A stretch of 64,000 nt of DNA from Eubacteriaceae bacterium. Lineage in GTDB: Bacteria; Bacillota; Clostridia; Lachnospirales; Lachnospiraceae. A program made the translations under genes and the position numbers. The notes under the pieces are model-generated. The model ran no database searches, had not been told where the DNA came from, and was given only the letters and a program-made list of their open reading frames with translations. This document shows positions 1 to 8,550 of the stretch, in pieces. The DNA lies in the NCBI GenBank assembly GCA_910574915.1, contig CAJTCR010000010.1, forward strand, positions 1 to 64,000. The letters run 5' to 3'. The first letter of the stretch is position 1. Every line of letters starts with the position of its first letter.

Positions 1-19
1 CTTTCAGAGTTTGGAAATA

Positions 20-198
20 ATTATACACGAATGTGTAAAGATTGTCTTTGACTAAATTCAATATAACAGAAAATTTGAAACTTGGGAATACATAAAAGCT
101 TGGGTTTACCGTGCATGTCATGTGATATCATATTCGAAAATACTTTTGTGGACGATGCCTCAGTTGGGAATTTCCGCTTTGCATTGAGGGACATGAAC
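20..198 (+). repeat. Copy 1 of a ~178-bp direct repeat
   Basis: This stretch is repeated almost exactly at 511-688; I see one substitution and one 1-base indel. The repeat carries a leader and ends just past an ATG. In this copy the ATG (193) opens a reading frame of only about 18 codons before a stop. In copy 2 the same ATG starts the 434-aa gene. Copy 1 therefore looks like the 5' remnant of a duplicated gene, or the fixed head of a cassette whose body has been lost. Confidence 0.9.
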
Positions 199-442
199 GG
201 GTCTTTGACAGTTAGATTTTTAATAAAGCCATTAAACTCCTTATAATATCTATATTTTCGTCGTCAAAAATTTTGTTTCGCTATATAGTAATGTTAGTAT
301 CTCTTGATATTTTCCTGTTGTAGATGTAATATACTCATATACATACTGGCATGCACGCTTTATCTTATAATTCCGCATAATATCAAGGTTTACTAAAAAT
401 TTACAGAATTGGAAATATTACTATATATTAAAACTTGGACTC

Positions 443-492
443 AAACTGCTACAACGCTTATAAATCAATGGGTGTAGCAGTTTTATTTTTTT
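443..492 (+). terminator. Rho-independent terminator
   Basis: An 11-bp inverted repeat (arms 443-453 and 473-483, core CTGCTACA/TGTAGCAG) is followed by a T-rich run. It lies between the two leader copies, so it probably ended the gene once headed by copy 1. The 199-442 stretch before it has no convincing gene. Confidence 0.75.
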
Positions 493-510
493 CAAAGTGT
501 CAAAGACGGG

Positions 511-688
511 ATTATACACGAATGTGTAAAGATTGTCTTTGACTAAATTCAATATAACAGAAAATTTGAAACTTGGGAATACATAAAAGCTTGCGTTTAC
601 CGTGCATGTCATGTGATATCATATTCGAAAATACTTTTGTGGACGATGCCTCAGTTGGGAATTTCCGCTTTGCATTGAGGGCATGAAC
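511..688 (+). repeat. Copy 2 of the ~178-bp direct repeat, leader of the 434-aa gene
   Basis: Nearly identical to 20-198. The repeat ends about five bases past the ATG at 683, so promoter, leader and start codon are shared while the coding bodies differ completely. Confidence 0.9.
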
Positions 689-1987
689 AAGCAATCTGAG
701 GAGCTTCTGCAGGATTTTGAACATGTTCTTGGTGCATCGCGATACTTACGGATTATATGTGAACTTGGTAATTTGACGGTATTGTTTCAGGTATTGCAAT
801 ATTCTTCGCCGGATTTTATGGAAGAAATTGCAAAGGAATTTGAACAAAACAGCACTGCATGTGAGAAGATGATAGAAAGAACTATCATACGACGAGTTTC
901 GATACGAGCTCTGCCGTTGCCGTTAAGGGAAATAAACAAAAAGAACTCAAGATTAATGGAATTGATGGATAGGATTATTGGCGCAGATAATTGGATCGAT
1001 TTGTTTGTAGAACTGGGAGATATTATGACCGTATTCGGATGTTTGCCTGAAATGTCAAGTGACATGCGTGCTTCCATATTGCGCAAAATGGCGGAGTGCC
1101 ACAATGATTTTGATAAAATAGTTTCTAATACTGTGAAGGGCAATATTTCTTTGGGCACACTTCCTTTGCGAATAAAATGTATCAATACGAGTGAACCGGA
1201 CATTACGGATATGTTTGAATCTCTATTTACGCCCGAAGTATTCATGTCACTGATAGAACATCAAGGGAAACTATCGATATTATTTCAGTCTTTAGGTGAG
1301 TTTTCAACTGGATACTTAAAATTGGTACAGGAAATGGAACTCCATCCCATTATTGATAAGTTATTTGATAGGTCGCTTTCAGAAGCAGATGGTCTTATTA
1401 ATGCACATTATGGATTTAGGAATTTGGTAATTAAAAATTATGAGTTACTTTATTATATTGAAAATTACCTTGGTAGGGAACAGTTTAAGCAACTTTTTGT
1501 ACAAAAATCTTCATTGTTTAATGTACTTAGAATTGCGGCTTATTCTACGATTGGAGTGGAACTTTGCGATGATATAGTCCATGATGAGGAATACTTGAAT
1601 GTTTTATTACAAAGTACTAGTGGAAATGAGTTATCCAATGGTTTTGAGTTGGAGATGTACTCTGCTATTATAAGAAGAAACAGTAGTTTTGAATATGTCA
1701 TTAATAATCTTATTTCAGATGAGCATTGGGTTTCCTATTTTGAAGATAATTGTAGTTTTCATGCGTTTTTATTTATTTTGAGATGGCTACAAGCAGCAAA
1801 AATAAAGCATATTTCAGATATTATTACTTCCGATGAAGAACATTCAAAGTATTTTAAAGAAAAATGGCGTGAAGAAATATTGATTGAAGACAAAAATACG
1901 AAACTTGCTGTAGAAGCATTAGAGGTTTTAAAACGTCATGGTGCTACACTTTCAGATATGATTACGGAAATAAATAATTGCTCTTAA
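683..1987 (+). CDS. Unrecognised all-helical repeat protein (434 aa)
   Basis: I do not recognise this protein. It is built from about five degenerate tandem units of 75-95 residues. Each opens with an aromatic/hydrophobic helix, for example SRYLRIICELGNLTVLF near residue 19, DNWIDLFVELGDIMTVF near 101, EVFMSLIEHQGKLSILF near 186, EQFKQLFVQKSSLFNVL near 261 and EHWVSYFEDNCSFHAFL near 346. There is no signal peptide, membrane segment or obvious catalytic motif. Such alpha-solenoid repeats often act as sensor or scaffold regions, so it could be a stand-alone version of the C-terminal part of a larger defence or regulatory protein; that is inference. The start codon lies inside a duplicated leader. 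Base composition is clearly more AT-rich than the rest of the window, suggesting horizontal transfer. Confidence 0.75.
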   Translation: MNKQSEELLQDFEHVLGASRYLRIICELGNLTVLFQVLQYSSPDFMEEIAKEFEQNSTACEKMIERTIIRRVSIRALPLPLREINKKNSRLMELMDRIIGADNWIDLFVELGDIMTVFGCLPEMSSDMRASILRKMAECHNDFDKIVSNTVKGNISLGTLPLRIKCINTSEPDITDMFESLFTPEVFMSLIEHQGKLSILFQSLGEFSTGYLKLVQEMELHPIIDKLFDRSLSEADGLINAHYGFRNLVIKNYELLYYIENYLGREQFKQLFVQKSSLFNVLRIAAYSTIGVELCDDIVHDEEYLNVLLQSTSGNELSNGFELEMYSAIIRRNSSFEYVINNLISDEHWVSYFEDNCSFHAFLFILRWLQAAKIKHISDIITSDEEHSKYFKEKWREEILIEDKNTKLAVEALEVLKRHGATLSDMITEINNCS

Positions 1988-2077
1988 ATTGCTTGATAGG
2001 AATGCTCTTGATATTTTTAAGACTTTGGTTAAGTTTCCAAACAACTTTTTAGCAAAAGTCCTTTGGGTGCAAAAAAT

Positions 2078-2115
2078 AACGATAGCCACTCTGAAAAACA
2101 GGCTATCGTTAAATT
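2078..2115 (+). terminator. Terminator after the 434-aa gene
   Basis: A perfect 10-bp stem (AACGATAGCC at 2078-2087, GGCTATCGTT at 2101-2110) is followed by AAATTTT. It lies about 90 bases after the stop codon. Confidence 0.6.
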
Positions 2116-2154
2116 TTACACTATGGAATATCGAAAGTGTGGCAATTTCAATTC

Positions 2155-2320
2155 AAAAAACGATAGCCGCCCATGCATGGGTGCATCAGCCTTTTTGAAA
2201 AGTGTTGATTTTAGGGCATTTACGGTAAATGAAAAAACGATAGCACCCACGCAAAAATTGTATCAATCTGGACACGCAATATGGTGTGGGAGGTCGGTAG
2301 ATAAAATTATTATCTACCTC
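2155..2320. other. Gene-free stretch with repeated CGATAG motifs and hairpins
   Basis: The 1988-2442 interval has no convincing gene. The motif AAAAAACGATAGC recurs near 2155 and 2232, echoing the terminator stem at 2078. A 12-bp perfect palindrome (CCCATGCATGGG) lies at 2170-2181, and a 9-bp hairpin (GGTAGATAA/TTATCTACC) at 2296-2318. I cannot assign a role; they may be decayed ends of a small mobile element. Confidence 0.4.
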
Positions 2321-2442
2321 CTACTCGATTGTATGGAGTATTCGGGCGTGTAACATTTTTTAAAAATTTTTTTCTTGTTTTCATTTGAATGCTTGATTTG
2401 GGCATCATTTTTTATCACAATTTATCAGGAATATTTGTTTAT

Positions 2443-2907
2443 TCATTCGAGAACAAGTTTATAATAGAGTTTTATGCCTTTTAGATCTGATTCCATTTTT
2501 TCAATAACCTTTTGGCGAATAAAAAGACAGCATTCTTCATATTTCTTTTTGTCAAGAACTTTATTTTCAGAATAAATGTCAGAACAATGTAATCGCATTT
2601 GGCTAATGGAGCCATGATCGGCATCTATAAATATAGAGATTGATTTATCGGCAGCTATTGTAAAATTCACTAAATAATGCAGCATTTTGTCAGATGCTTC
2701 TATTGGCTGTGGTTCTATTGTAAAATCAGAATCAGATACATCTATTCCAAAGACGTTTTTTATGCTTTCTCTGCTCAAATTTACAGCATCGTTTTCATCC
2801 ATGTTACATTTGCGCACACTACTTTTTTGGGGATTATTTTCACTTTGAATGCTGTAGTCACGTTTATAATAAAAATCGATAAGTTCTAATAATTCCTCGT
2901 CTGTCAT
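2443..2907 (-). CDS. Small acidic hypothetical protein, possibly 5'-truncated (154 aa)
   Basis: Not recognised. The product is a soluble acidic protein with an N-terminal helical part, a middle strand-rich part (residues ~75-110, including a FIDADHG segment) and a helical C-terminus. The ATG at 2907 has only a weak ribosome site. The reading frame stays open upstream for about 35 codons, but that sequence is the inner end of palindromic repeat copy A: near-identical bases occur at the other copies. The true 5' end was therefore probably replaced when the repeat arrived about 18 bp upstream. Curiously, the repeat-derived codons would encode a hydrophobic signal-like stretch, but no in-frame start is seen there. 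It may be a native short gene or a decaying fragment. Confidence 0.5.
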   Translation of the reverse strand: MTDEELLELIDFYYKRDYSIQSENNPQKSSVRKCNMDENDAVNLSRESIKNVFGIDVSDSDFTIEPQPIEASDKMLHYLVNFTIAADKSISIFIDADHGSISQMRLHCSDIYSENKVLDKKKYEECCLFIRQKVIEKMESDLKGIKLYYKLVLE

Positions 2908-2921
2908 CTCGCTTTCTGGTA

Positions 2922-3200
2922 AATCATATTGAGCTTGTTTAGTAGCACTTACGAAGAGCAGCAGGGAGAGAGGATGGGCATACCTTGGCGGCGGCTTTGG
3001 AAGAATGGTTAGAAGCCCTTAGTGTTCTGCGGGGCACCCAGGGGCGCAGCCAAGCGGCACCTTTAGCTGCCAGCAGGCAGCGAACTAGGTGACGCGACCG
3101 TCCACAGCCACAACGTACCAGCAGAATACTTAGGGCCTCTTACCATTCTGGAACGGACGCCGCCAAGGTATGCCCATCCCCTCTCCCGGCGTCCCTTCCA
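2922..3200 (-). repeat. Structured palindromic repeat, copy A
   Basis: First of eight copies. Read on the minus strand, the unit runs from an outer GGGACGCC end, through a long interrupted left arm and a conserved central hairpin (GGCACCT..GCTGCC-TGCT-GGCAGC..AGGTGCC), to a complementary right arm and an inner end CTGCTCTTCGTAA. It lacks the extra outer flank GGTAAATTTTTACAGGAAGG found in copies C-F. With copy B it encloses the nucleosidase/photolyase-like gene pair in inverted orientation. Confidence 0.9.
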
Positions 3201-3335
3201 ACAAAATCCACCACATGAAATCTTTCATTGCCGTATTGTATTTCAATATTATTTTGTTATAATAAAGAAAAGTACAATTCCTGTTCTTTGCAGGGAAAAT
3301 TCAGACCATTTCAAAGTAGGAGCGATGTGTTTGCC

Positions 3336-4322
3336 ATGATTTATCTTGTGACGGCTTTATATTGTGAAGCACAGATGTTTATCGAACATTTTTCTTTAAA
3401 AAAAGTGATGGAAAATACCCGGTTTCAGCAGTTTGCAAGTGAAAGCGGACAGATCCTGCTTACGGTCAGCGGCGTCGGCGAGATTGCGGCTGCATCTGCG
3501 GTCAGCAGCGTGTGCGCCAAAGATCTGCCTGGATCGGATGATTTTTTGATGAATGTTGGCATCTGCGCGGCGCAAGGGGGACAAGACGGGATCTTTTTGA
3601 TCCATAAGCTGACGGAACAGACGACAGGCAAGACGTTTTATCCTGATATGTTATACCGGCATGGATTTAATGAGGCGGAGCTTGTTACAGGGATGACTGT
3701 CTGGAAGCGGCATAACAGCGGCAGGACGGCAGACGGAGTGCAGCTTTCCGGGCAGGATGCTGCGGCAGACGGAGTGCGGCTGTCTGAGCGGTGTTTGTAT
3801 GATATGGAAGCGGCTGGCGTGTATCAGGCAGGAGCGTATTTTTTCGCGCCGCATCAAATGCAGTTTTTAAAAGTGGTTTCGGATCAGGGAGAAGCAGGCA
3901 GGCTGTCGGGAGAAACGGTAAGACAGTTGATGGAGGCGCACCGGGAGAAGATTTTTGCATATATGCAGCAGCTTTTGCAGCAGGCGCCGCATCAAAGCGG
4001 GCAAAAGGACAGCCGGATGGAACAGTGGATGGACAGGCTTTGTGCGGATATGCACTGTTCTAAGGCGATGGAGGATCGTTTAAGGCAGTATGTCCGCTAT
4101 GCGTTTCTTGCAGGCATTGACTGGCAGCAGGCTGCAACACAGATGTATGCGCAGCAATGGCTGCCGTGCAGGGATAAGAGAGAAGGGAAAAAGTGTTTTG
4201 AACAATTTAAACAGCGGCTGCTTTCAGCCGTTTCTATCACACATATATGTGGAGAGGCAGGTACGGGATCATCCGCGCACGAGGATGCTGCTGGAACGCT
4301 ATCAGGGAGCGCAGGTGATTGA
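3336..4322 (+). CDS. Nucleoside phosphorylase/MTA-SAH nucleosidase-like protein (328 aa)
   Basis: The first ~230 residues match the 5'-methylthioadenosine/S-adenosylhomocysteine nucleosidase fold: N-terminal MIYLVTALYCEAQ, a glycine-rich SGVGEIAAA turn near residue 47, the ribose-binding YDMEAAGVY near 157, and the late acidic VVSDQGEAG. Hydrolysis of MTA/SAH-type nucleosides is the family activity, though this divergent member pairs with a photolyase-like gene and its substrate may differ. The ATG at 3336 follows AGGAG (3318-3322) at slightly long spacing; a GTG at 3327 is the alternative. A small in-frame duplication gives DGVQLS/DGVRLS near residue 135. The 3' end overlaps the next gene by about 125 bases. 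The pair lies between inverted repeats A and B. Confidence 0.7.
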   Translation: MIYLVTALYCEAQMFIEHFSLKKVMENTRFQQFASESGQILLTVSGVGEIAAASAVSSVCAKDLPGSDDFLMNVGICAAQGGQDGIFLIHKLTEQTTGKTFYPDMLYRHGFNEAELVTGMTVWKRHNSGRTADGVQLSGQDAAADGVRLSERCLYDMEAAGVYQAGAYFFAPHQMQFLKVVSDQGEAGRLSGETVRQLMEAHREKIFAYMQQLLQQAPHQSGQKDSRMEQWMDRLCADMHCSKAMEDRLRQYVRYAFLAGIDWQQAATQMYAQQWLPCRDKREGKKCFEQFKQRLLSAVSITHICGEAGTGSSAHEDAAGTLSGSAGD

Positions 4323-5226
4323 AATTGACAGTTATAAAGAAGTTTTTTGCAGGAGCAGGCAGAACTGCACGCTCCAGCACCGCACACAGAAGCTGATTCT
4401 GGCGAAAAAGGACGGAAAGATGCTGTATGAGGGGTCTGTGGTGTGCCAGAGCTTTGGAAATGCGTTTTTTTACTATACGTCTTGTATGATGAACTGTATT
4501 TATGACTGTGCGTATTGTTATTTAAAAGGGATGTATCCGTCGGCAAATCTTGTGATTTTTGTGAATCTGGAAGATATTTTTGAAAATGTAGAACAAAAGA
4601 TCCGGCAGGTGCCGCATAATCAGATGCTTTATCTGTGTGTGTCTTATGATACAGACCTGCTTGCGTTTGAGCAGGTGATCGGGTATGCGGATGCCTGGAG
4701 CCGGTTTGCGGCGGGATGTGCGCCGCGTTTAAAAATAGAAATACGGACAAAATGTGCAAACAGGCACTTTTTTGAAAGTCAGGAGCCATTGTCAAATGTG
4801 ATCTATGCCTTCACGCTGTCCCCACAAGCAGTCGTGGAACGCTTCGAGCATGATACACCATCTTTAACAGAACGGATTGCCTGTGCAGCCTATGCTGCCG
4901 GGGCTGGTTTTGCTGTGCGGCTTTGTTTTGACCCGATGATCTATGTACCCGAATGGCAGCGCCATTATCAAGAAATGCTGGAGCAGGTGTTTGCTGCGAT
5001 CGCGCCGGAAAAGCTGGTGGATGTCAGCGTCGGTTCCTTCCGCATTTCGCAGGACTACTTGAAAAAAATGAGAAAGCAGCAGCCGAATTCGGCAGCGGCA
5101 TGGTTTCCTTATGAAATGGAGCATGGGTATTACCACTATCCTAAGGCGTTAATGTTGCAGATGGAGCAGTTTCTTGTCAGGCGGCTGGGGGAATATTTGC
5201 CGCAGGAGAGGATTTTTTTATGGTGA
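4198..5226 (+). CDS. Spore photoproduct lyase-like radical SAM protein
   Basis: Resembles the SPL radical SAM family that reverses UV-induced spore photoproduct. The cluster-binding segment reads CMMNCIYDCAYCYL and contains the CxxxCxxC pattern with an extra upstream Cys. Further SPL-like parts are the N-terminal FLSHIYVERQV, IRTKCAN, AFTLSPQAVVERFEHDTPSL and the FDPMIY segment. I chose the TTG at 4198, about nine bases after GAAGGGA, because homology to the family begins right after it; the open frame extends back to 4090 but that part is unlike the family. About 342 aa. It overlaps the nucleosidase gene by ~125 bases, implying co-translation. The enzyme may repair DNA in spores or act on another nucleotide adduct. 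Confidence 0.75.
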   Translation: MNNLNSGCFQPFLSHIYVERQVRDHPRTRMLLERYQGAQVIEIDSYKEVFCRSRQNCTLQHRTQKLILAKKDGKMLYEGSVVCQSFGNAFFYYTSCMMNCIYDCAYCYLKGMYPSANLVIFVNLEDIFENVEQKIRQVPHNQMLYLCVSYDTDLLAFEQVIGYADAWSRFAAGCAPRLKIEIRTKCANRHFFESQEPLSNVIYAFTLSPQAVVERFEHDTPSLTERIACAAYAAGAGFAVRLCFDPMIYVPEWQRHYQEMLEQVFAAIAPEKLVDVSVGSFRISQDYLKKMRKQQPNSAAAWFPYEMEHGYYHYPKALMLQMEQFLVRRLGEYLPQERIFLW

Positions 5227-5250
5227 AATGAGACAGAATGGGGGGTATAT

Positions 5251-5510
5251 GGAGGGACGCCGGGAGAGAGGATTGGCATACCCGGGCGGCGTCCGTTCCA
5301 GAATGGTAAGAATCCCTAAGTATCCTGCTGGTACGTTGTGGCTGTGGACGGTCGCGGCACCTAGTTCGCTGCCTGCTGGCAGCTAAAGATGCCGCTTGGC
5401 TGCGCCCCTGGTTGCCCAGCAGAATACTAAGGGATTCTAACCATTCTTCCAAAGCCGCCGCCCGGGTATGCCAATCCTCTCTCCCGGCTGCTCTTCGTAA
5501 GTGTTGCTGG
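5251..5510 (+). repeat. Structured palindromic repeat, copy B
   Basis: Closest relative of copy A but in the opposite orientation. Left and right arms pair through GGCATACCCGGGCGGCG/CGCCGCCCGGGTATGCC and AGAATCCCT/AGGGATTCT. It begins 25 bases after the photolyase-like stop codon and ends about 50 bases before the next gene. Confidence 0.9.
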
Positions 5511-5561
5511 TTTTTTTTAGGTAGTTATAGAAATAGAAAATTAAGAATATAAAGGAGAAAA

Positions 5562-6332
5562 ATGGATAACGGCAGTACAAGAAAGAGTGCGGCAATCGCA
5601 ACAGACGCGTCTTGCGGCAACGGGCGAGCGGCGATTGTAACGGGCGCGTCGTCGGGGATTGGGCGTGCGGTTAGTGAAAGGCTGGGCGGTATGGGGTATG
5701 AGGTGTTTGGGTTTGGACGGGAATTTGCGGACGAGCCGTTGTGGGAAAAAGACAGGATGCATCCGGTTGTGTGCGATTTGCTGGATACGCAAAAGCTATG
5801 TGGGTGTGTGAAAAGCATTCAAGCGCAGTATGCGGTGCATGTGCTGGTCAATAACGCAGGGGTTGGCTATTATGGGCTGCATGAAGAGCTGAATCCGCAA
5901 AAAATCCAGCAGATGGTGCGCACAAACCTGGAAGTGCCAATGATTTTGGCACAGCAGCTACTGCGGGATTTAAAAAAACATACGGGTTATCTGATTCAGA
6001 TTGCTTCTGTGACGGCGCATAAGACGAATCCGCACGGATGTGCTTACGGAGCGACGAAGGCGGGGCTTGCAAGCTTTTCAGCAAGCCTGTTTGAAGAGGC
6101 GCGCAAATATGGGGTAAAGGCGGTGACTATTTCACCGGATATGACTAAGTCAGGGCTGTACCGCAACGCGGATTTTTGCGAAGGGGATGATGCGGACAGC
6201 TATCTGCTGCCGGAGGAAACCGCGGCGGCGGTAGAATATGTGCTCTGCCAGAGGGAAGGCATGGCGATTACCGATCTGACGCTAAGACCGCAGCGGCATC
6301 AGATCAAACGTCAAATCAAAAAGAAAACATAG
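5562..6332 (+). CDS. Short-chain dehydrogenase/reductase (256 aa)
   Basis: A classical SDR-family NAD(P)-dependent oxidoreductase. The cofactor motif TGASSGIG lies near residue 29, NNAGVGYYG near 95, and the catalytic YGATKAG (YxxxK) near 155 with the upstream Ser in IASVTAHK. Substrate cannot be told from sequence. The protein has a ~20-residue Ala/Ser/Gly-rich N-terminal extension ahead of the Rossmann fold, and the ribosome site AAGGAG sits upstream of the ATG at 5562. It lies between repeat B and the two-component pair, 57 bases upstream of the regulator, so co-transcription is possible. Confidence 0.9.
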   Translation: MDNGSTRKSAAIATDASCGNGRAAIVTGASSGIGRAVSERLGGMGYEVFGFGREFADEPLWEKDRMHPVVCDLLDTQKLCGCVKSIQAQYAVHVLVNNAGVGYYGLHEELNPQKIQQMVRTNLEVPMILAQQLLRDLKKHTGYLIQIASVTAHKTNPHGCAYGATKAGLASFSASLFEEARKYGVKAVTISPDMTKSGLYRNADFCEGDDADSYLLPEETAAAVEYVLCQREGMAITDLTLRPQRHQIKRQIKKKT

Positions 6333-6389
6333 TGTGACTGCCTGCGGCGTTGGTGTCAGCATAAAAAACAAGGGGGAGGGGGTAACAGC

Positions 6390-7097
6390 ATGTATCATAT
6401 TGCTGTTGTAGAAGATGAAAAAGAATGTTCCGAGCAGATCCAGGCATTTTTAAACGAGTACCAGGAAGAAAACAGCGTCCGATTTAAAGTGTCTGTGTTT
6501 GAGGACGGAGCGCAGATTTTGGACGGGTACGAGCCTGTGTATGATATGATCCTGATGGATATTGATATGCCGGGCGTGAATGGGATGGATGCCTCGGAGA
6601 AGATCCGGGAGACAGACCAGGAAGTCGTGCTTGTGTTTATTACGAATATCATAAGCTTTGCGATTCGCGGATATGAGGTAGGGGCGCTTGATTATGTGGT
6701 CAAGCCTTTGACGTATTATAACTTTGCGATGCGGCTGACGCGGGCGTTAAAGCGCAGCAGGGCAAGAGAGCCGCGCCAGTTGATACTTACGATGCCGGAC
6801 GGGGTGAAAAAGCTGGAAGTCGGACAGATTTATTATGTAGAGGTGCAGAACCGGATGCTGCATTATTACACGGACGAAGGGACGTATGTGGTGCGCGGGA
6901 CGATGCAGAGCGTACAGCAGATGCTGGAGGCATATGCGTTTGCCAAGTGCAACCACTGGTATATCGTAAATCTGAGGCATGTAAGAGAGATAAAGAAGAA
7001 TACCGTCGTCGTCGGCAGCTATGAGCTGGAGATCAGCAGGCGCAACCGGACGCCGTTTTTAAAAGCGCTGACGGAATACGTAGGAGGTTACCGCTGA
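6390..7097 (+). CDS. LytTR-family response regulator (235 aa)
   Basis: The N-terminal receiver domain (residues 1-120) has the acidic pair EDE, phosphoacceptor Asp in LMDIDMPG near residue 55, and the conserved Lys of YVVKPLTY. The C-terminal LytTR DNA-binding domain (~140-235) has the typical YVEVQNRMLHYYT opening and HWYIVNLRHV. LytTR regulators bind pairs of direct repeats and commonly control bacteriocin, virulence or transport genes. The GHKL sensor gene follows after nine to thirty bases. The target is not obvious; the SDR gene upstream or the glycosidase operon downstream are candidates. Confidence 0.93.
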   Translation: MYHIAVVEDEKECSEQIQAFLNEYQEENSVRFKVSVFEDGAQILDGYEPVYDMILMDIDMPGVNGMDASEKIRETDQEVVLVFITNIISFAIRGYEVGALDYVVKPLTYYNFAMRLTRALKRSRAREPRQLILTMPDGVKKLEVGQIYYVEVQNRMLHYYTDEGTYVVRGTMQSVQQMLEAYAFAKCNHWYIVNLRHVREIKKNTVVVGSYELEISRRNRTPFLKALTEYVGGYR

Positions 7098-7129
7098 TTA
7101 GGCGGGTGTATGTGAAGGGGGCTTCGCAG

Positions 7130-8476
7130 ATGGTGGAACAGGTGAGCAGATGGATTATGCAGATCGCTTATTTGATAAGCGGATTTATCTATGTGCATAC
7201 GATAGAAAAAAAGCAGGAGAATCGTAAAAAGGTGCGTTTGCTGACGGTTGTTTTTCTCTTGTTTTTTGCGGGACTGAACCAGTTTTATGAGTATGATAAT
7301 TTTTGGGCGGAGATGGCAATGCGGCTGATCAGTTTTTTTATGCTTGGGTACCTGATCTATATGAACCGCAAGCTGTCATGGTTTGCGGCTTATTATTATA
7401 CGATCTGGGCATTTTGCGCCTGGCAGCTTATGTACGAGTGGTATCTGGTCTGCCACAATATGGGAGGGGATTACTGGATCGGCAGGCATACGCAGCTTTT
7501 GACGCTGGAAATACTGATTTTTGCGGTGGGCTACCTGATCGTAGCGCTTACGATCGGCAGGATCATTCCCGATAAAGGCAGGAAAAGCATCGGGCCAAGA
7601 CAGATGCTGCTTGCGTTTCTTACGTTTTTAATCTTTCAGATCGTGATGTTTGTGCCGGGAGATTTGGAATACAGCTTTTACGACCTGCGGTGGACGGTTG
7701 TCTATCTCGTGCAGTTTTTGCTGTGCATCGTGCTCTATTTGCAGAACGAGCTGTTTAAAAAGAGCGAGATGCGCAAAGAGTTAGAGATCCTTGCGCTGCT
7801 CTGGCAGAAGGAAAAGGAGCAGTATCAGCTTTCCAGGGAAAATATTTCGTTTATCAATCAAAAGGTGCATGATTTAAAGCACCATATTCATGCGATGCGC
7901 AATGCCAGCGGGGAAGAGGTGGAACGGTATTTAGCAGAGATTGAAGGCTCGGTCAGCCTCTATGAGTCCATGATCCAGACCGGAAGCGCCGTATTGGACA
8001 CGATACTGACCGAAAAGAGCCTGTACTGCAAAGATCATGGAATCGCGGTTTCCTGCATGGCGGACGGCAGCCAGATGGAATTTATCAATACGGTGGATCT
8101 GTATGCGATACTTGGCAATGCGATTGATAATGCGATCGAGGAAGTCGGGAAGTTTCAGGAAAAAGAAAGAAGGCAGATCGATGTGATGATCTACCGCAGG
8201 CAGCAGTTCTTGGCGATCCACATTACAAATCCGATGGACGGGAAGCTCGAATATGAAGAGGGTCTTCCGGTTACGACGAAAGGAAGCAGGTTCGTCCACG
8301 GGTTTGGGCTGCGCAGCATCCGGCATATTTTGAAAAAATACGACGGATTTTTAACGATCCGGGAAGAAGACGGCTGTTTTTCCCTGCTGATGCTGCTTCC
8401 GGTTCCAATCGTTCCGATTGATGGAATGCAGTGCCAGGCAAGGACAACCACATCGGACGGATCAGAGACCACTTAG
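7130..8476 (+). CDS. GHKL sensor histidine kinase, AgrC/BlpH type (448 aa)
   Basis: Five to six hydrophobic segments fill residues ~1-210, followed by a coiled linker, an H-box-like NQKVHDLKHHIHAM, the ATP-binding N-box ILGNAIDNAIEE and the G-box HGFGLRSI. This layout is that of quorum/peptide-sensing kinases that pair with LytTR regulators. I prefer ATG 7130, eight bases after GAAGGGGG, over GTG 7106. No AgrD-type peptide gene is seen next to it, so the ligand is unknown. Confidence 0.9.
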   Translation: MVEQVSRWIMQIAYLISGFIYVHTIEKKQENRKKVRLLTVVFLLFFAGLNQFYEYDNFWAEMAMRLISFFMLGYLIYMNRKLSWFAAYYYTIWAFCAWQLMYEWYLVCHNMGGDYWIGRHTQLLTLEILIFAVGYLIVALTIGRIIPDKGRKSIGPRQMLLAFLTFLIFQIVMFVPGDLEYSFYDLRWTVVYLVQFLLCIVLYLQNELFKKSEMRKELEILALLWQKEKEQYQLSRENISFINQKVHDLKHHIHAMRNASGEEVERYLAEIEGSVSLYESMIQTGSAVLDTILTEKSLYCKDHGIAVSCMADGSQMEFINTVDLYAILGNAIDNAIEEVGKFQEKERRQIDVMIYRRQQFLAIHITNPMDGKLEYEEGLPVTTKGSRFVHGFGLRSIRHILKKYDGFLTIREEDGCFSLLMLLPVPIVPIDGMQCQARTTTSDGSETT

Positions 8477-8499
8477 GTAATATGCCTTGCAATTCTAAC

Positions 8500-8550
8500 G
8501 AGGATTTTGTAGATTATGTATAAATAATCAGCAAAGTCCTCTTTTGTTTT
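8500..8550 (+). terminator. Terminator of the two-component operon
   Basis: A 10-bp stem GAGGATTTTG (8500-8509) pairs with CAAAGTCCTC (8532-8541) with one G-U pair and is followed by TTTTGTTTT. It separates the regulator pair from the glycosidase genes. Confidence 0.8.

Noticed and set aside
1989-2353. Two overlapping open frames of 69 and 96 codons after the 434-aa gene
   Set aside because: They cross the terminator stem and repeated CGATAG motifs, have no ribosome site and no coding-like composition.
3425-4795. Long minus-strand frames opposite the nucleosidase and photolyase-like genes
   Set aside because: Shadows of strong plus-strand genes; no motifs or start signals.
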